A stretch of DNA of 64,000 nucleotides from Scolanthus callimorphus (taxonomy: Eukaryota; Cnidaria; Anthozoa; Actiniaria; Edwardsiidae): positions 21,020,146-21,084,145 of the forward strand of contig CM066919.1 of NCBI GenBank assembly GCA_033964015.1, in the 5' to 3' direction. The position numbers and the translations under genes were made by a program. How positions within the stretch are numbered: the stretch's first letter is position 1; every line of letters starts with the position of its first letter. This document shows positions 12,601-23,300 of this stretch, piece by piece. The notes under the pieces were generated by a model that did no database searches, was not told where the DNA came from, and worked only from the letters and a program-made list of their open reading frames with translations.

Positions 12601-14174
12601 AAGAAAATCTAGAGAAAAACGTCTCCTTTCAGAATGTTGTCGAGGTAGGTAAAATGCGCATCATGGCCGAGTCTTGCGAACCCAGGGAATATTTCAAACA
12701 ACGCCAAAATACGGGGCCTACAACGAGCACTCCCTCCTAAAATGCGTTTTAAACGGATAATTTGGCTGTTTACAGGTGTTTCTGTTTTGTAAATATGTTC
12801 CATATTGCCAGAATTTCATTTTACATATAACAAGTAAAAAAGAACACTAACATACACACATAGGCATCAGTCTGGCCAAGACGGAACGCTAGAACAGTCT
12901 ATTACCCGTGCAGTTCGACAACCATGGACAGCTGTTTCGTCCTTGTTAGGACTCATCAGCATGGCAAAGCCGGGGTTTGCCTCTGTAAACTTCATCGGCA
13001 AAACAACCCGCAGACTATTCCCTTAGTTAATGACGCTTGTGGCGCTTTCAGTATATGTGTTGTTTCTATGAATTATTTTTGTAGATTCTTGAGGCTGCTA
13101 ACAGAATTGGTGCAGTTGACATGAAGAAGCACGCCCTTGAAATTATCGTCCATAATTTTCCTAAGGTTGGTTTCACTTTTTGTGACGTGCCACCTGTTTT
13201 ATACATGATGTTTGATTTGTGACTTCATCCGCTACGGTAGAGTACGTTGTACTTGACTACCTTCGTCGGTGTTCCGCCGTGTACGAACCATTCCCAGAGG
13301 ACACCTTTGTGTTCAGCTCTCCTCTCATCATGATTCGTTCTACCAAATAAAGGAAGCCATTGTGACGGAGCTTGTAAGTTGTTTGAGGTTCGTACACGGG
13401 AGAACAGCCCTTCGCGTCTGATCAACGTCATGGGGTTAAGTGTTCTGCCAGGTTGATTTGCCAAGGAATCTTGTCTTACACTTGTCTTCTCTTCAAATAG
13501 CGGAATACAATTTAGCATTTTCTTTGCCCAGACGACAAGGTGAAGATATATCCATATTCTAACAGTTTTCTGAGAGATTTCTTTCGAAAACAACATGAAA
13601 AACAGAGGGAAGAATTCCATCTGCGTATTTCTTGTAGCTGGTTTGATATAAGCTTAATTCTGATTGGCTGATTCCGTTAGTAGTTAGAGGAAAATGAAAG
13701 CTTCATACTGCCTCGTATCAGGCGCGTTCTGGCGATTTTCGAGGCGAGAGCGACTGGGAGCGAACTAGCGCGAAAGGCCTAATGGGAAGGGCAAGGTTTG
13801 CAGCGCCGAGCCTTCCCATGATGCATTACGCGCCTCGATAATTCGCCGTTGGTGTGCCTCCTTTCGTCGAGATTCGCCGTGGGGATTTGCCTTTTTTCGA
13901 CACACCTGAGACGCCCTGGGTATACGAGGTAGAGCTTCGTACTGATTGGCCCGTGATTCTCAAGCAGGAATTCCCACCCCGCGTGACGTTGGTCAGACGC
14001 GGAGGTAGAAAGTGTAACGTACCCTACCGGAGGGGATAAGAGACATTCTTTCTACTTTATTTTTGCATTTTCCAGATTGCAAGGTCTTCTACTCTTCGAG
14101 GACTAAACAGGGAGATATTACTAGAAATATTAGACGCTATTGCAGACTACATGAATGAAATAAGTATAGGATAA
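619..14174 (+). CDS. LZTR1: LZTR1, leucine-zipper-like transcriptional regulator 1, Kelch-BTB-BACK Cullin-3 adaptor (3' part, 16 exons)
   Basis: LZTR1 is a Kelch/double-BTB-BACK adaptor that directs Cullin-3 ubiquitin ligase to RAS-family GTPases such as RIT1 on endomembranes. Exons: 619-673, 1183-1293, 1723-1815, 2277-2372, 2635-2752, 3165-3223, 3473-3589, 4424-4549, 4983-5037, 5529-5635, 7098-7172, 7957-8054, 9943-9994, 12591-12644, 13085-13165, 14076-14174. Phases join without a break into 464 residues ending in TAA. The first two exons carry the last Kelch strand ([11 protein letters not shown]), the next ones BTB1-BACK1 ([22 protein letters not shown]), and from exon 10 BTB2-BACK2 ([41 protein letters not shown]). 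These blocks line up with human LZTR1 to its C terminus. The Kelch linker of about 50 residues between exons 1 and 2 in human is missing or in an exon I could not find. N-terminal Kelch exons lie left of the window. Confidence 0.95.
930..1110. repeat. Polypyrimidine tract with an 18-bp tandem unit
   Basis: A C/T-only tract inside the first LZTR1 intron. The unit CCATTTCTGTCCTTCCTC repeats about three times at 978-1040 and then decays. The open frames read through it on both strands are low-complexity artefacts. Confidence 0.85.
1451..1579. mobile_element. CCAATCAGAT / GCACTAGGCGAAAC foldback MITE, copy 1
   Basis: Termini CCAATCAGAT and ATCTGATTGG are inverted, and the interior holds a second inverted pair (CGCCTAGTGCAGT / ACTGCACTAGGCG). 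Related copies lie at 14479-14595 and 24637-24744. It sits in an LZTR1 intron. No coding capacity. Confidence 0.75.
3931..4160. mobile_element. Foldback MITE, 230 bp, inside a larger imperfect inverted repeat
   Basis: Termini AATAGGCCACTTGCACTAAC and its complement (ending GTGGCCTATT) are nearly perfect inverted repeats. GACCCA / TGGGTC motifs follow just inside. The element interrupts a looser repeat at about 3640-4350 made of AGTCCC/GGGACT words, suggesting one repeat inserted into another within the LZTR1 intron. Confidence 0.7.
6121..6375 (+). mobile_element. SINE-like element with tRNA B-box and a conserved-looking tail
   Basis: GGGTTCGAATCCC at 6164-6176 matches a Pol III B box, but no convincing A box or cloverleaf precedes it, so it is not an intact tRNA gene. 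Downstream, CTTTCGGATGAGACAATAAA at about 6269-6288 resembles a central domain I remember from widely distributed metazoan SINEs. A (TTA)n run follows at 6598-6616. Intronic in LZTR1. Confidence 0.45.
6696..6834. mobile_element. Palindromic MITE, about 140 bp
   Basis: Left arm TTATTATACACTTAATGACT and right arm AGTTATTAAGTGTTTTATTATA are inverted, and the interior also folds (AACAGCAAGTTTGTTTTC against GAAAACAAAACTTGCTGTT). It is preceded by a G/GGGAAA-rich tract at 6618-6690. Intronic in LZTR1. Confidence 0.7.
7242..7440. mobile_element. Foldback MITE, 199 bp, about 30-bp terminal inverted repeats
   Basis: It starts AGTCCCTATTTTGGCGAGAG and ends with the complement (CTCTCGCCAAAGTAGGGACT), about one mismatch in 31. 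The interior holds GAAGGCGCGACGAATGG against CCATTCGTCGCGCCTTT. It lies just downstream of the LZTR1 exon at 7098-7172. Confidence 0.75.
8055..9942 (+). other. U12-type (minor spliceosome) GT-AG intron of LZTR1
   Basis: The 5' splice site reads GTATCCTTAA, the U12 consensus being RTATCCTT. Near the 3' end TTTCTTAACTCC at 9923-9934 matches the U12 branch-site consensus, with the branch A 12-13 nt before the AG at 9941-9942. Only this junction keeps the frame: TT|G TAT CTT continues the conserved MPPEDSLY block. The intron is phase 2. It contains degraded repeats, including (CACCC)n at 8308-8335 and a foldback at 8770-8900. Confidence 0.9.
8770..8900. mobile_element. Foldback repeat, CATGGGAAAAGCTGA family, copy 1
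   Basis: TTTCTGCAGAAACCCATCC...GGGAAAAGCTGAGTTTCCC is mirrored by GGGAAATTCAGCTTTTCTCATGG...GTTTCTGCA. Inner CCGAACA motifs are also inverted. The same family recurs at 56345-56522, and a degraded copy lies at about 22980-23280. Confidence 0.6.
10676..10837. mobile_element. Decayed copy of the GGTATTTTTTAGGG repeat family
   Basis: CCCTAAAAATAC and related words recur here, followed by ATCGCCGATTTTAACCCC and CCCCGGGAGG. The same words, in opposite orientation, make up the element at 46981-47360. Too decayed to define ends. It lies just downstream of the ADPRM stop codon and may fall in that gene's 3' untranslated region. Confidence 0.55.
10966..11934 (-). CDS. ADPRM: ADPRM, manganese-dependent ADP-ribose/CDP-alcohol diphosphatase
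   Basis: A 322-residue, uninterrupted calcineurin-like metallophosphoesterase. This family hydrolyses ADP-ribose, and also CDP-choline and related CDP-alcohols, with Mn2+ in the cytosol. Metal-binding motifs are all present in order: D-x-Q in ADVQY (residues 10-14), GD in LGDVID (51-56), GNHE (90-93), SHTPIH (225-230) and GHQH (262-265). Length is close to vertebrate ADPRM. The start ATG lies in GGAAGATGGCG, and a good 3' splice site (TTGTGTTTTCAG) ends 23 nt upstream of it, so a 5' untranslated exon is likely further right. The gene lies inside the LZTR1 intron 9995-12590, on the opposite strand. The coding part has no intron, so it may be an old retrocopy or an originally intronless gene; no poly(A) tract or target duplication was seen. 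Confidence 0.93.
   Translation of the reverse strand: MATITFALVADVQYTDAEDRQTRRYRSSLKSLKEAITEWNECEHLSFVIQLGDVIDSFTRTKPETCDALKKVLHAFGQLKEDIGIVHVIGNHELYNLSRTELANTALCPKDFLANSRFRRVTPTPITPGRFYCSFEIDQCRDIVFVVLDTYEVSALDPGADKYEEAMETVTRYNKNLDLDSSEGLEGYRRRYTLENGAVGKEQLQWLDEVLSNADNNEQMVILFSHTPIHPDCGNQFELVWDYKEVLSVLWRHRSVKVSFSGHQHKFGYCQDQHGIHHRSIEALLEAPAGETGVATVQVCKERILIKGKGCVRTQVLDFDKD
12262..12273 (-). promoter_or_regulatory. YY1-like promoter element, probably for ADPRM
   Basis: CAAAATGGCGGC on the minus strand matches the YY1 core (AAnATGGCGGC). It lies about 330 bp upstream of the ADPRM ATG, beyond the inferred 5' untranslated intron, a usual place for a housekeeping promoter element. A second similar word, AAGATGGCGA, overlaps the ADPRM start codon. 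Confidence 0.5.
12916..12972 (-). ncRNA. Type I hammerhead ribozyme, short-stem-III retrozyme/PLE style
   Basis: On the minus strand the catalytic core is complete: CTGATGA, stem II GTCC/GGAC closed by a TAACAA loop, then GAAA and the cleavage triplet GTC. Stem I is open-ended and pairs GCCAUG with CAUGGU (one G-U), followed by a CGGC/GUCG helix after a small internal loop. Stem III is reduced to the self-complementary CAGCTG, the form known from metazoan retrozymes and Penelope-like elements, thought to cleave best as a dimer. The core occupies 12927-12965. It lies in an LZTR1 intron, antisense to LZTR1 and upstream of ADPRM. Flanks look like an eroded retroelement and no repeat boundary was recognised. 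Confidence 0.88.
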
Positions 14175-14478
14175 CGCCACGTTCATGAAAAATTCTAATG
14201 AAGTTTCGCGCAGAGGTAAGGCTCAGCTCACCTTCCCCTGCAGAGATAATCGAAGATAACAAGGAACATCAGCAAATCGAACGCAAAGCACGCTGCCAAA
14301 TATTCGGAGGCGAATCTCGCGAATATCTTTTCCCGAAACATCGGTAAATCCATCCAAAATATGTTACATTTTTCCAAGATGAAGTTACAGCTGTTTCAGG
14401 TAACACGCGACTTCGCCGTTGCCGCCAGAGTTTGGCAGTTGGGTTTTCTGTGCCGTCCATCAATGCAATCCCTGGCCG

Positions 14479-14595
14479 TGTGAGCCAATCATATCCTTAC
14501 TCAGTGCATTCCATTGGCTTCCCTTGCGAGACATGTCACGACAGAAGCCAATTCACTGCACTAGGCGAAACTAGGCAAGGATCTGATTGGCTCAC
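14479..14595. mobile_element. CCAATCAGAT / GCACTAGGCGAAAC foldback MITE, copy 2
   Basis: TGTGAGCCAATCATATCCTT at the left is inverted at the right end as AAGGATCTGATTGGCTCACA. The inner TGCACTAGGCGAAAC matches copies 1 and 3. It follows the LZTR1 stop by 305 bp, so it may lie in the 3' untranslated region. Confidence 0.75.
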
Positions 14596-14845
14596 ATGGT
14601 TTGATTGACTACACATTCCGCTCGTTATTTCATCCCAACCGGAATGTTTTGTACCATTGGACACTGATCAAACCAACCTGTTTTCCTTGACCAATGGTAA
14701 CCCAAGTCTGCTGGCAGGCGGTTGCTGGGTGTTTAATCGTGTTTTGCCGCTGGCCCCCGGGACCAAGATCCAATATGGCGCCGATCAGCGAACGGACCGG
14801 GTTTTCCGCGATTGTAAATAGGGATAAATAATGATAAAATAGAAC

Positions 14846-14851
14846 AATAAA
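14846..14851 (+). other. Candidate LZTR1 poly(A) signal
   Basis: AATAAA is followed within 40 nt by a GT/T-rich stretch (TTTATGTGTCTTTGG). This would give a 3' untranslated region of about 690 nt containing the MITE copy at 14479-14595. No AATAAA closer to the stop codon was noticed. Confidence 0.35.
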
Positions 14852-15324
14852 TTATAGAATCCGCGCACTTTATGTGTCTTTGGTTTTAGCTAAATAGTTC
14901 TTCAGATTCGCTCGCCCATTGATTTAGGGCTCCATGCAGGTGTAAAGGGTATTTGGGCCCTCGGACATGTCCTTACCAGCCAACTCCCAACTTTTGACCA
15001 ATTTTTCGAGCAACATTTAAGAAACATTTATTTTTTGACACAACTGATCGAACCACTGCTGTGTTTATTGTTCGTAAAATTGAAAGGAGAGGGCGTTGAG
15101 GAGGTCATGACTATAAAACCGGATACCGTGTGCAAAACATAGTCGAGAACCGAATAACATAATAATAATAATAATAATAATAATTTTTTAAATAATAATT
15201 AAAAAAAAAAACTGTTATTACAAGTTATTTCACATTATTAATCGAATTGTTAAAAAATACTATTTACATGATAATAATAATAATAATAAAATGATAATAA
15301 TAATAATAATTAATAAATAATATT

Positions 15325-16434
15325 AGTATAATTACTCAAGCGATTCCGCGCGCTGATTGGTCGAGACGTTCCGAATATTTTGCTTTATTATTCAGCACAT
15401 CGATGCACTGCCCAAATATGGTCATTGGAACGCCAATAGCTGTCTTCTGTACATGACAGCTATCCTGCGATATCCGTCTCTGAGGAAAATATGATGTTTT
15501 GAGCTCGTAAATAATACACAAAAGTCATTTTTTTCAAGGGTTTTTGTGCTATCGATGTGCTGAATAATAAAACCATTATCCTACTCGATTTTGCAGAATA
15601 TGGTCTGATTTTAGCCAACTCGGGAATTCGTCCCTCGTCGGCTAATGCACCAGTCAATTGACAGCCCCGCACCCCCCCCATTCGCGCATTAGCGGGGTAC
15701 TAGCGGGGCTTTCGTACAGAATTCACACTACATTACTGCCCCGTTGGACGGGAGATGCACTTTCTTTCACAGCTTCCACACAGTACATCGAGCGGGGAGT
15801 CACTCTCTTCCCCGGGACACAATACAACAGAAACCAGCCCGCTTTCCGGGCTGCTTCACCTCCATATGAACACCCCTTTACTTCACAAAAGACACGACAA
15901 ATACAGATTTTTGTTACTTGAATTACACGTATTAAATTTTAATCTACACTAGCGAAAGTACATGCAAGTAGAAAAATATGGTTTTATTACGCTTTGCGAT
16001 CGGCTACGGCTGCATTGAAGACTGGGCACCATTGACATGACTCTTTTCAGTGAGTAAAAATCGTTTGTGTTATCTTCTAAATTCATTGGGCAAGGAGCGC
16101 ATTCACTCTTAATTATTACCCTGGGGACGGTGCATTCATCTCTCAGATTGTCCCCGCAAACCGAGGCGCTCACTGCCTTTCATTTGCCAAAAAGTGAATG
16201 CCCCGCTAATGCGCGAATGGGGGGGTGCGGGGCTGTCAATTGACTGGTGCATAAGTATCAGACGATATTCTGCGCAATCTCGCAGGATAATGGTTAAATA
16301 TTCACCCATAGGTGAATATAACATTGAAAGTATTGGAGATTGCGCGCGCACTTATTACGAGAAACTAAAAGAAATACCCCTAAATCCGATTTTTTTTTGT
16401 CAAAAATCTTAAAAGTCGCTTGAGTAATTATACT
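15325..16434. mobile_element. 1.1-kb foldback element (outer) interrupted by a second foldback
   Basis: Outer ends AGTATAATTACTCAAGCGA (15325) and TCGCTTGAGTAATTATACT (to 16434) are a perfect 19-bp inverted pair. The inner element at 15644-16252 has its own long termini. No transposase reading frame was seen in either. Confidence 0.75.
15644..16252. mobile_element. Inner foldback element, 609 bp, about 45-bp terminal inverted repeats
   Basis: It begins ATGCACCAGTCAATTGACAG, then CCCCGCA, a C-run and ATTCGCGCATTAGCGGGG, and ends with the same words inverted. A one-base difference in C/G-run length is the main divergence, so this insertion is fairly young. Confidence 0.8.
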
Positions 16435-17387
16435 AAAACAATTAGTTTACGTCGCCTTCGGCGACTAATTGTTAAATAATATAATGATAAGAAAAATTAT
16501 AATACAATAATAATAATAATGAATAACTTTATTTAGACACGTGTCGTCTAATGAGCTGCAGAGCTCATTCAAAATACGAACGTGTATAAGTGGTATTTAT
16601 AAAACGAGCTGGAGTGTTTTATCGGGATGCGAGTTTCATAAATCACTTCTGGAATTTATATTAGAAGATGCGGAAATTTATAACTTGAATTAGTCAATAC
16701 GAAGTTAATTTTACGAGTAGGAAGGACTAGGCGCTATACATAGTGGTACGCCGTCATGAAGTCAACTAAGGAACTAGTCATCTACCGCAAACATGCTTTT
16801 CACTCTGTTTTTCATACTTTTTTATGTAGCACCCAAAGGCAAAATCGGCTAGCACAAAAATCGATAGCACAAAAAAAATCCCAGAAATGATTTACTTTTG
16901 CGTAAGTTGACGAGCTGAACACAGGATGAATACAGCTATTGGCGTTCCTATGACCATATTTGGGCAGTGCATCGTTGTGCTGAATAATAATTTTATACAT
17001 TCGTGCACTCGGTCGGATCGAGTGAGAAAAAATTGTAACCACCCAAAGGAATCATCATGATCATTTCAATAATTTGGTGGCAACAAGATGTAAACACCGT
17101 TAGCCGATTTGGTCTATTTTCGCGAAAGCTGAACTACCGCATGTTTTATCTCGCGGTAGCTTTCACAATGTCTATAACAAATGCGTCAATTAAGAAATAC
17201 AAAATACCTTTTCACAAAATCTGTAAACATTAACACCGAGCATTTATCGCTTTCAAATCTCGCAAAATCTCAGTCATTTCATGCACCGAGTGAACGAAAA
17301 ATCAACCGACCGTGTAAAGCGCGCTGCGCTAAGGGAGACTGGGCTCCATTGTTTAGGAGACAGCAAGTGACAACACGACACAGCAAC

Positions 17388-20300
17388 ATGGCTGAAACTA
17401 CTGTGGGCAAGCGGGGGTGAGTGCAGAAAAAACGCCGTTATATTCCTTAAATATTTAACTTATCTCAAATATCAAATATTTAATCATTTTTTTCTAGGCT
17501 CAAACTGCATTCTATTATCGAGAAACTCTCTGAGCAGTGCGGGCGGACCAGTCCAAACTCTCAAGTAAGTCGATACTGCACAACTACGGCAGAGAACTAC
17601 TTTAAACTCACTACATGCAAATTTTGCCTAAAAACCTAGAGAAAACGTCATTTGCATTAGTGAAATTTTCTATTTACTTGGATTTTCTGTTTGGGGTAAT
17701 TTATTTCAGTTTTCTGGAGTAAAAAACTTGGTTTCTCGGTGATTTAAGGTGGCAGTGTACACGAAGCAATCCTGAAATCCAAGATGGAGGGCGCGAATAG
17801 CCACCTTAATTACGTATGGCTGTATTTTATTTGCATTATAATGATTATGTTTGTGAGCGCACCGTTTGGTAAATTTATCTCTTTTATCTTGGAATTAAAT
17901 AACAACAAGTATTTCTCTGTTTTGAATTTACATACTGTGATACTGAATATATAGAGGATATTACACGGTGGCGCGAAGATATGAATTTTATTTTCGAGTG
18001 GCAAGAACAATATTTTACGAACGAGCGCAGCGAGTGAGTAAAATATTGTTTTTGACACGAGAAAATAAAATCCATATCTTCAAGCCACCGTGTAATGTTC
18101 TTTTTATTATATGGATAAGAATTGACATAGCGGCAAAACATAACAAATTGAACAACTCACTTGGTAAAGTCGAAAGTGTTTAGTTGTGAAATGCTCCCTC
18201 AATCTTTCTGGTTCCCAGTGTCGTTAAGAACTAATTTCCATTTTTGTGTTGCTGTAGCATTCTCTGCCATAGTTGAAATAAGGTTTTTCTCGTTAGAACT
18301 AGAACAAAACTTAGTTTTGTAGCTTAAAACTCGAGTGACCGAGCGAGATATCACTGCAGACGAAGGTGAGGAAAACAACACTGCAAACGTGCACATCCGG
18401 GACATGCGGTACATAACTTTTTCATATTTTCACTAGTGAAGATATGGAAAATACGAGTGTTTTAGTTTCCGGTAAAACACTGGCATCCATATAATAAAGT
18501 AAATTATTGCTTTATTTTTAAGAGCTATACAGAGTTTCTACATTTATTGTGTATGTTACACAGTTTATTTGTCCATGTTGGCTAGCAAACACAAAGTAAT
18601 TATTTTGTATGTATTTTCAAGATTAGTTTGAATGTGTTTTCATTTGGCAAATATACCTACCAGAAAACTTAAAGTATATTTGTGCAAAGATCAGTTGTCG
18701 CAACAAATAAAACATCTTTTGTGTTCACTTATGAAAAATAAGCTATATATTTGTAATATATGTTTTTACAATTTTATGGGAGAAATATTGTTCAGGGGAA
18801 TTAAATTTCATGATAATGGTTATCATCAATTTTTTTTTTCTTACTGTAAAATCCTGCATTGCATAATCATGAAAGTATAACTAAATCATGAAATTATAAC
18901 TAAATGGAGGCTATTAACATTTTTTCCTTTATTATCATGTACTATAAAAAATGCATGGGGGTATTTCATAAACTTTATTGCAAGTCGGATGTGAAGAGGA
19001 TTAAAGAACTCAAGGGTATTCAATTTTCATGTCATAACCCTTTGCTGCCTGACCATTTGGTGTGTTTCTTGTTGTTGCGTTTTATGATTTGATTCCTGTT
19101 GGGAATCGCTATTCTTTTATATACCACTCCTTAACAGTGGCTGTTCACTTGACATCACACATTCCTGTTATCAACCCATAGGTGCGATCCTCCTCCATAC
19201 AGTTGTTAGTCATTACTGTATAAAGTAGAAATAATTTCTATTTGCCTGAGCGGAGCAAAAGAGAATAGAATAAAGATTATAAAGAAAATAATGATCATTA
19301 AAAATTCTAGCTTAAAAGCGAGCAAAAAAATGAAATATGGTTTATTAAACATTTGTCAAGGACATTCATTGGGTGGCAGATCCAGGGGTGGTGCTGGTGG
19401 TGCATACCCTGGATACCCTTAGAACATCCATTATACAGAACTTTAGTTGAATGTGTGGTTCCAGAAAATATCCATCTGTTCCCCCAGTTTACCTGACTTT
19501 TACCATACAAGTACTGTATTTTCCTTTGGAAATTCCAGAGGGGTGGGGGAGTCACTCACACCCTTCGGGGGGAGGGGGGATGGCTATTTTCTGGAACCAC
19601 ACAATAGTTTAATCCTTCAAAAGGGAGTTTTTGTTGGCCAGGATTTTAGTTCTTGGTTCCAATAGCCACAGGCAATCCAATGATAAATCTTGACTATTTT
19701 GCCTTTTTGGTTTTGTAACCAGCCTTCAGATAATCCTCTGAAGATTTCACAAACTGTGAATTTTATAATGTCAAATGTTATGTAAACTGTACAATATACT
19801 TTACATTTTCTTTGCAAATTTTTTTTGTGTGTTTTGTATAACAGTTATTTTGAGAGGAAAACATTTCCAATAATTTCATTCTAGAGTATTAGTTTTTAAA
19901 TCTATGAGAATCTTTTTTTCTTCAGGGTGAACCAAGTATAGAGGTTGACACAGAAGCTGTTATTGAAAAGTAAGTTAAATATTAGACTGATTTGGCAGAA
20001 CGTCCGTAACAAAAGAGGAATGTCCTTTTTAATTCAGCAGTGAATCCCCTCTCCTGATGTGCTGAGCATGTCTGGAAACTCAAAACCCTAAACAAGCTAT
20101 GGTATGTAGGTGAATTGAAGTGGGCATAGCAAATAGAAGGACACTTCTCTTTTATTTACAGACGTTCCTCCAAATAAGGGATGTTACATCTCTCTTTGTT
20201 CTATAACAAATGTCAACTTTTGCATAGAGTATTCTTATAAGTAGTCCTCTTGATATTGTAATTGGTGCTTATAGAACCTTGTGTTGAAGCTAGCCAAAAC

Positions 20301-23300
20301 AATTTAAGTTTTGGATTTAGATTTTTTTAAATTTTACTGAAGAAGGCCGAAGGGTCAAAATGTCTAAGTATAAATTTTTACTGATGGCTATGTGTTGGTC
20401 GTTTTGTACCTAGATACTTTTCTTATTGTGTGTTTCCAGAAATTATCCATACCCCCCTACGGAAGGGATTGGAAATTCCGTAGGGTAGGGGGGGTCAATT
20501 TACCTGATCTTTTCCATACAAATACTGGATTTTTCTTTGGAAATTCCAGAGGGGTGGGGGTGGGGTCACTTTTCAACACCCTTCCATTGGGGGGGAGGGG
20601 GGGTATGGATATTTTTTGGAACCTCACATTCAAGTTTTCTACAAAATGGCTGTGAATCAATTTTTGATCCATGTAGCTAGATAAGTCAGTTGGCCTGAGG
20701 CATTTGGGCTTTTTGATTCCAATTTATATTACAGATGTATCTAGTCATTGGATATAAGGTCAATAATACATATTATTATTATTGATTGCGCTCATTCTTA
20801 AAATATTGTTCTTGCCACTCGAAAATAAAACTCATATCTTCGTGCCACCAGGTAATATTTATTATTATTATTTTATGCAGTGCATCTAGTAGGAATAGTC
20901 AAGGTTGAGAAAATTGGAGAGTGTATTTTTAATATTATAATTATTATTATCTTAAAGGTTTTAAAAAATAAAAATCAGATGTTCTATTCATAAATTATTA
21001 ATGACCTCAAAAAGTTTTCTTTTTATTCTTTTGGATAACACCAAATACAAGGCAATCTCTTTCAAGTTATCTAAACTAGAAATTTATTTTTGTCACAATA
21101 CTCCTGGAAGATTTCATCTTGATCATGGTTCTTGTTTCAATAGTCCTCATGAACAAGTGGGAGATTCAACTGGTCTACAGATCCGTAATGAAGAGTGTGA
21201 AGTGATAAACATTGAGACAGTTGATGTTGCCCCAGTTGTAGTCCATATTAACAGTGGTGGTCAAGTTAAGAAGAAACGAGGCAGGCCTCCAAAGATAAGG
21301 AATGAGGCTGGTCAGGGAATGCCTGTGCTTGTTCAAGTTGGGGGTGCTCCTAAATCAAGGAAAAGGGGTTGGCCACAGAAATCAGGCATTGCCATCCAAC
21401 AGAAGGCTAAGAAGCGAAAAGAAGTTTCCCTGAAGGAAAAAATAGATCGTTTGATAGAGAAAAATGATGTAGCCCTGGGAAGAAATGCAGTGAAGAAAGT
21501 CACAAAGAAACCAAAACGTTCCAAAGTACAGGAAAAAAATGATCTGTTGAAAGAAAAACTACATAAAAATATCAAGAAGGATGTCAAGTTAGTTAAAAGG
21601 CAGCCAGGGGCCAGAGCGGAGGACACCATAAAGAGAAAGAGAAAGAAGAAGAAGGGAAAAGATATAGAGAAGGGAGCACCTGTAGAAGAGATTTGTATAA
21701 ATGTGAATGCCTTGATGGCTGTGAATGCGGTGCAACTACCACCATCAGGCCAACCCAAGCCAAAGGGCTCTACACAGTTAGTACCACTTATAAGTCGAAA
21801 GGACAATGTGCAACGAGTGGATGATGATCTTTGTATCAATATTAATGCACTGATTTGTACAACACCTCAGGTGGATGACATTGATGTTGTCAATGTTAAC
21901 AAGACCCCATCTCCTACATCTCCTGCTCCCGCAGAGGCTGAAAATCGTGGTGGGAGCTGCCGCTTGTGTTGCACACCTGTTAGTGGTATAGATGAATTCT
22001 TGGAGCATTTCAGAGATGCTCATCCAGGTTGGTAAAACATAAATATGTATCTTTATAGTGTCAATGTATCTAGCTAATTGTTGGGAACAATATAGCAAAC
22101 AAGGAATATAAAAATTGGTTAAAACCTGCTGGCTACACTGTACATGCAAACAAATCCGACCAGTGGCTAGAGTGGACCTTGAAACTCAGTACTGATTCTC
22201 CCGATTGCAAGTTCAGGGCCCTAACCATGTTGCCTCCCTAGCTACCCTTTTTTTTTTGGGGGGGGGGGCATATGCGTAAGTGCATAACTACGATCTGACT
22301 GAAATGTCGCACTGCCTTGAAAATTCACGCCACTGTCACACCCACAAACGTCTGAGACTCGGTAGACTATATTCGTCCGTGATTTGTCTAGATTGCGTAA
22401 CGCTTCTGAGCACCCTTAAGAAACTTGCTCCAATTAGACATTTAACTGCGAGATGCAGACTTGATAAATAATTCATTTCCTTTTTCTAATTTCTTTCACT
22501 TTGAGTTCCAATTTGAGCTGTCAGTTTTGGAAAAGAGGTTTTTTTCCACTCTTTCTCAGCATATTAAAAAGAAGATGTTGATGTTGATTTTCTGAGAACA
22601 AAGTATTTTTTTCTCTGTCTCTGCCCTTAGAATGCATCAGAAACTATGTACCAAAACCTGGCCAGGGGCAGTCATCAGAAAAAGAGGGCAGCGAAACTGC
22701 AGCCAACAAGAAAGATGAACAAGAAGAGGAAGAGTCTGAAGAGGACTGGGAAAGCGACGAGAGTGTCGAGTTTACGGAGCCCAATGACCCAGATTTTGAA
22801 GAGGAAATCGGGGAAGCTCTAGGAGATGAGGATGATGCTGAATTCCTTAGGGCCGCAACAGTTCCGTCTTCAAATAAGCGGCGACGGAGCACGAGGATAG
22901 CGGCTCAACATAAGGCTAATATGGAAGAGGCGCCGGTTGAGGTATCATACTTACCAAACGGGAAGAGCGCGCAACATTCACTGGGAATTTCTGCAAAAAG
23001 TTACCAAGGCCGTAGCTAACATCTTTTGTCTGTTGGGGGGGGAGGGGGGTGCAAGCCTTGGTCGTCATTTGTTTTTGCTGGGGGGGGGGGGGGGGGGAGT
23101 CAAGCAGGTTTTCCTCACAAGTTGACACTTAAACTTTTACGTCGCTTGCAGGCAACTGCCCCGTCTGCCCCCCCCCCCCCCCTGGTTACCATGACACTAA
23201 AAATGGACAAACATGTCAATTCTGAATTCTGAACGCGTGTCATGATAAATTCAGCTTTTCTGTAGAAATTTCCTGTGATTGTAGCAGGAAATATGTTTCC

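Larger units (their letters stand above)
14852..17387. other. Intergenic region LZTR1 to zinc-finger gene
   Basis: No gene was seen. It holds (AAT)n microsatellites at 15160-15310 and 16500-16525, the nested foldback pair at 15325-16434, and a fragment at about 16930-16990 that is an inverted copy of 15380-15440 (both contain ATGGTCATAGGAACGCCAAT-like words). The zinc-finger promoter should lie near 17250-17380, but no TATA box is evident. Confidence 0.6.

Noticed and set aside
21001..21143. Start codon of the 344-codon frame as the zinc-finger gene start
   Set aside because: A good acceptor (TTCTTGTTTCAATAG at 21143) in the phase demanded by the preceding exon shows that the leading residues are intron.
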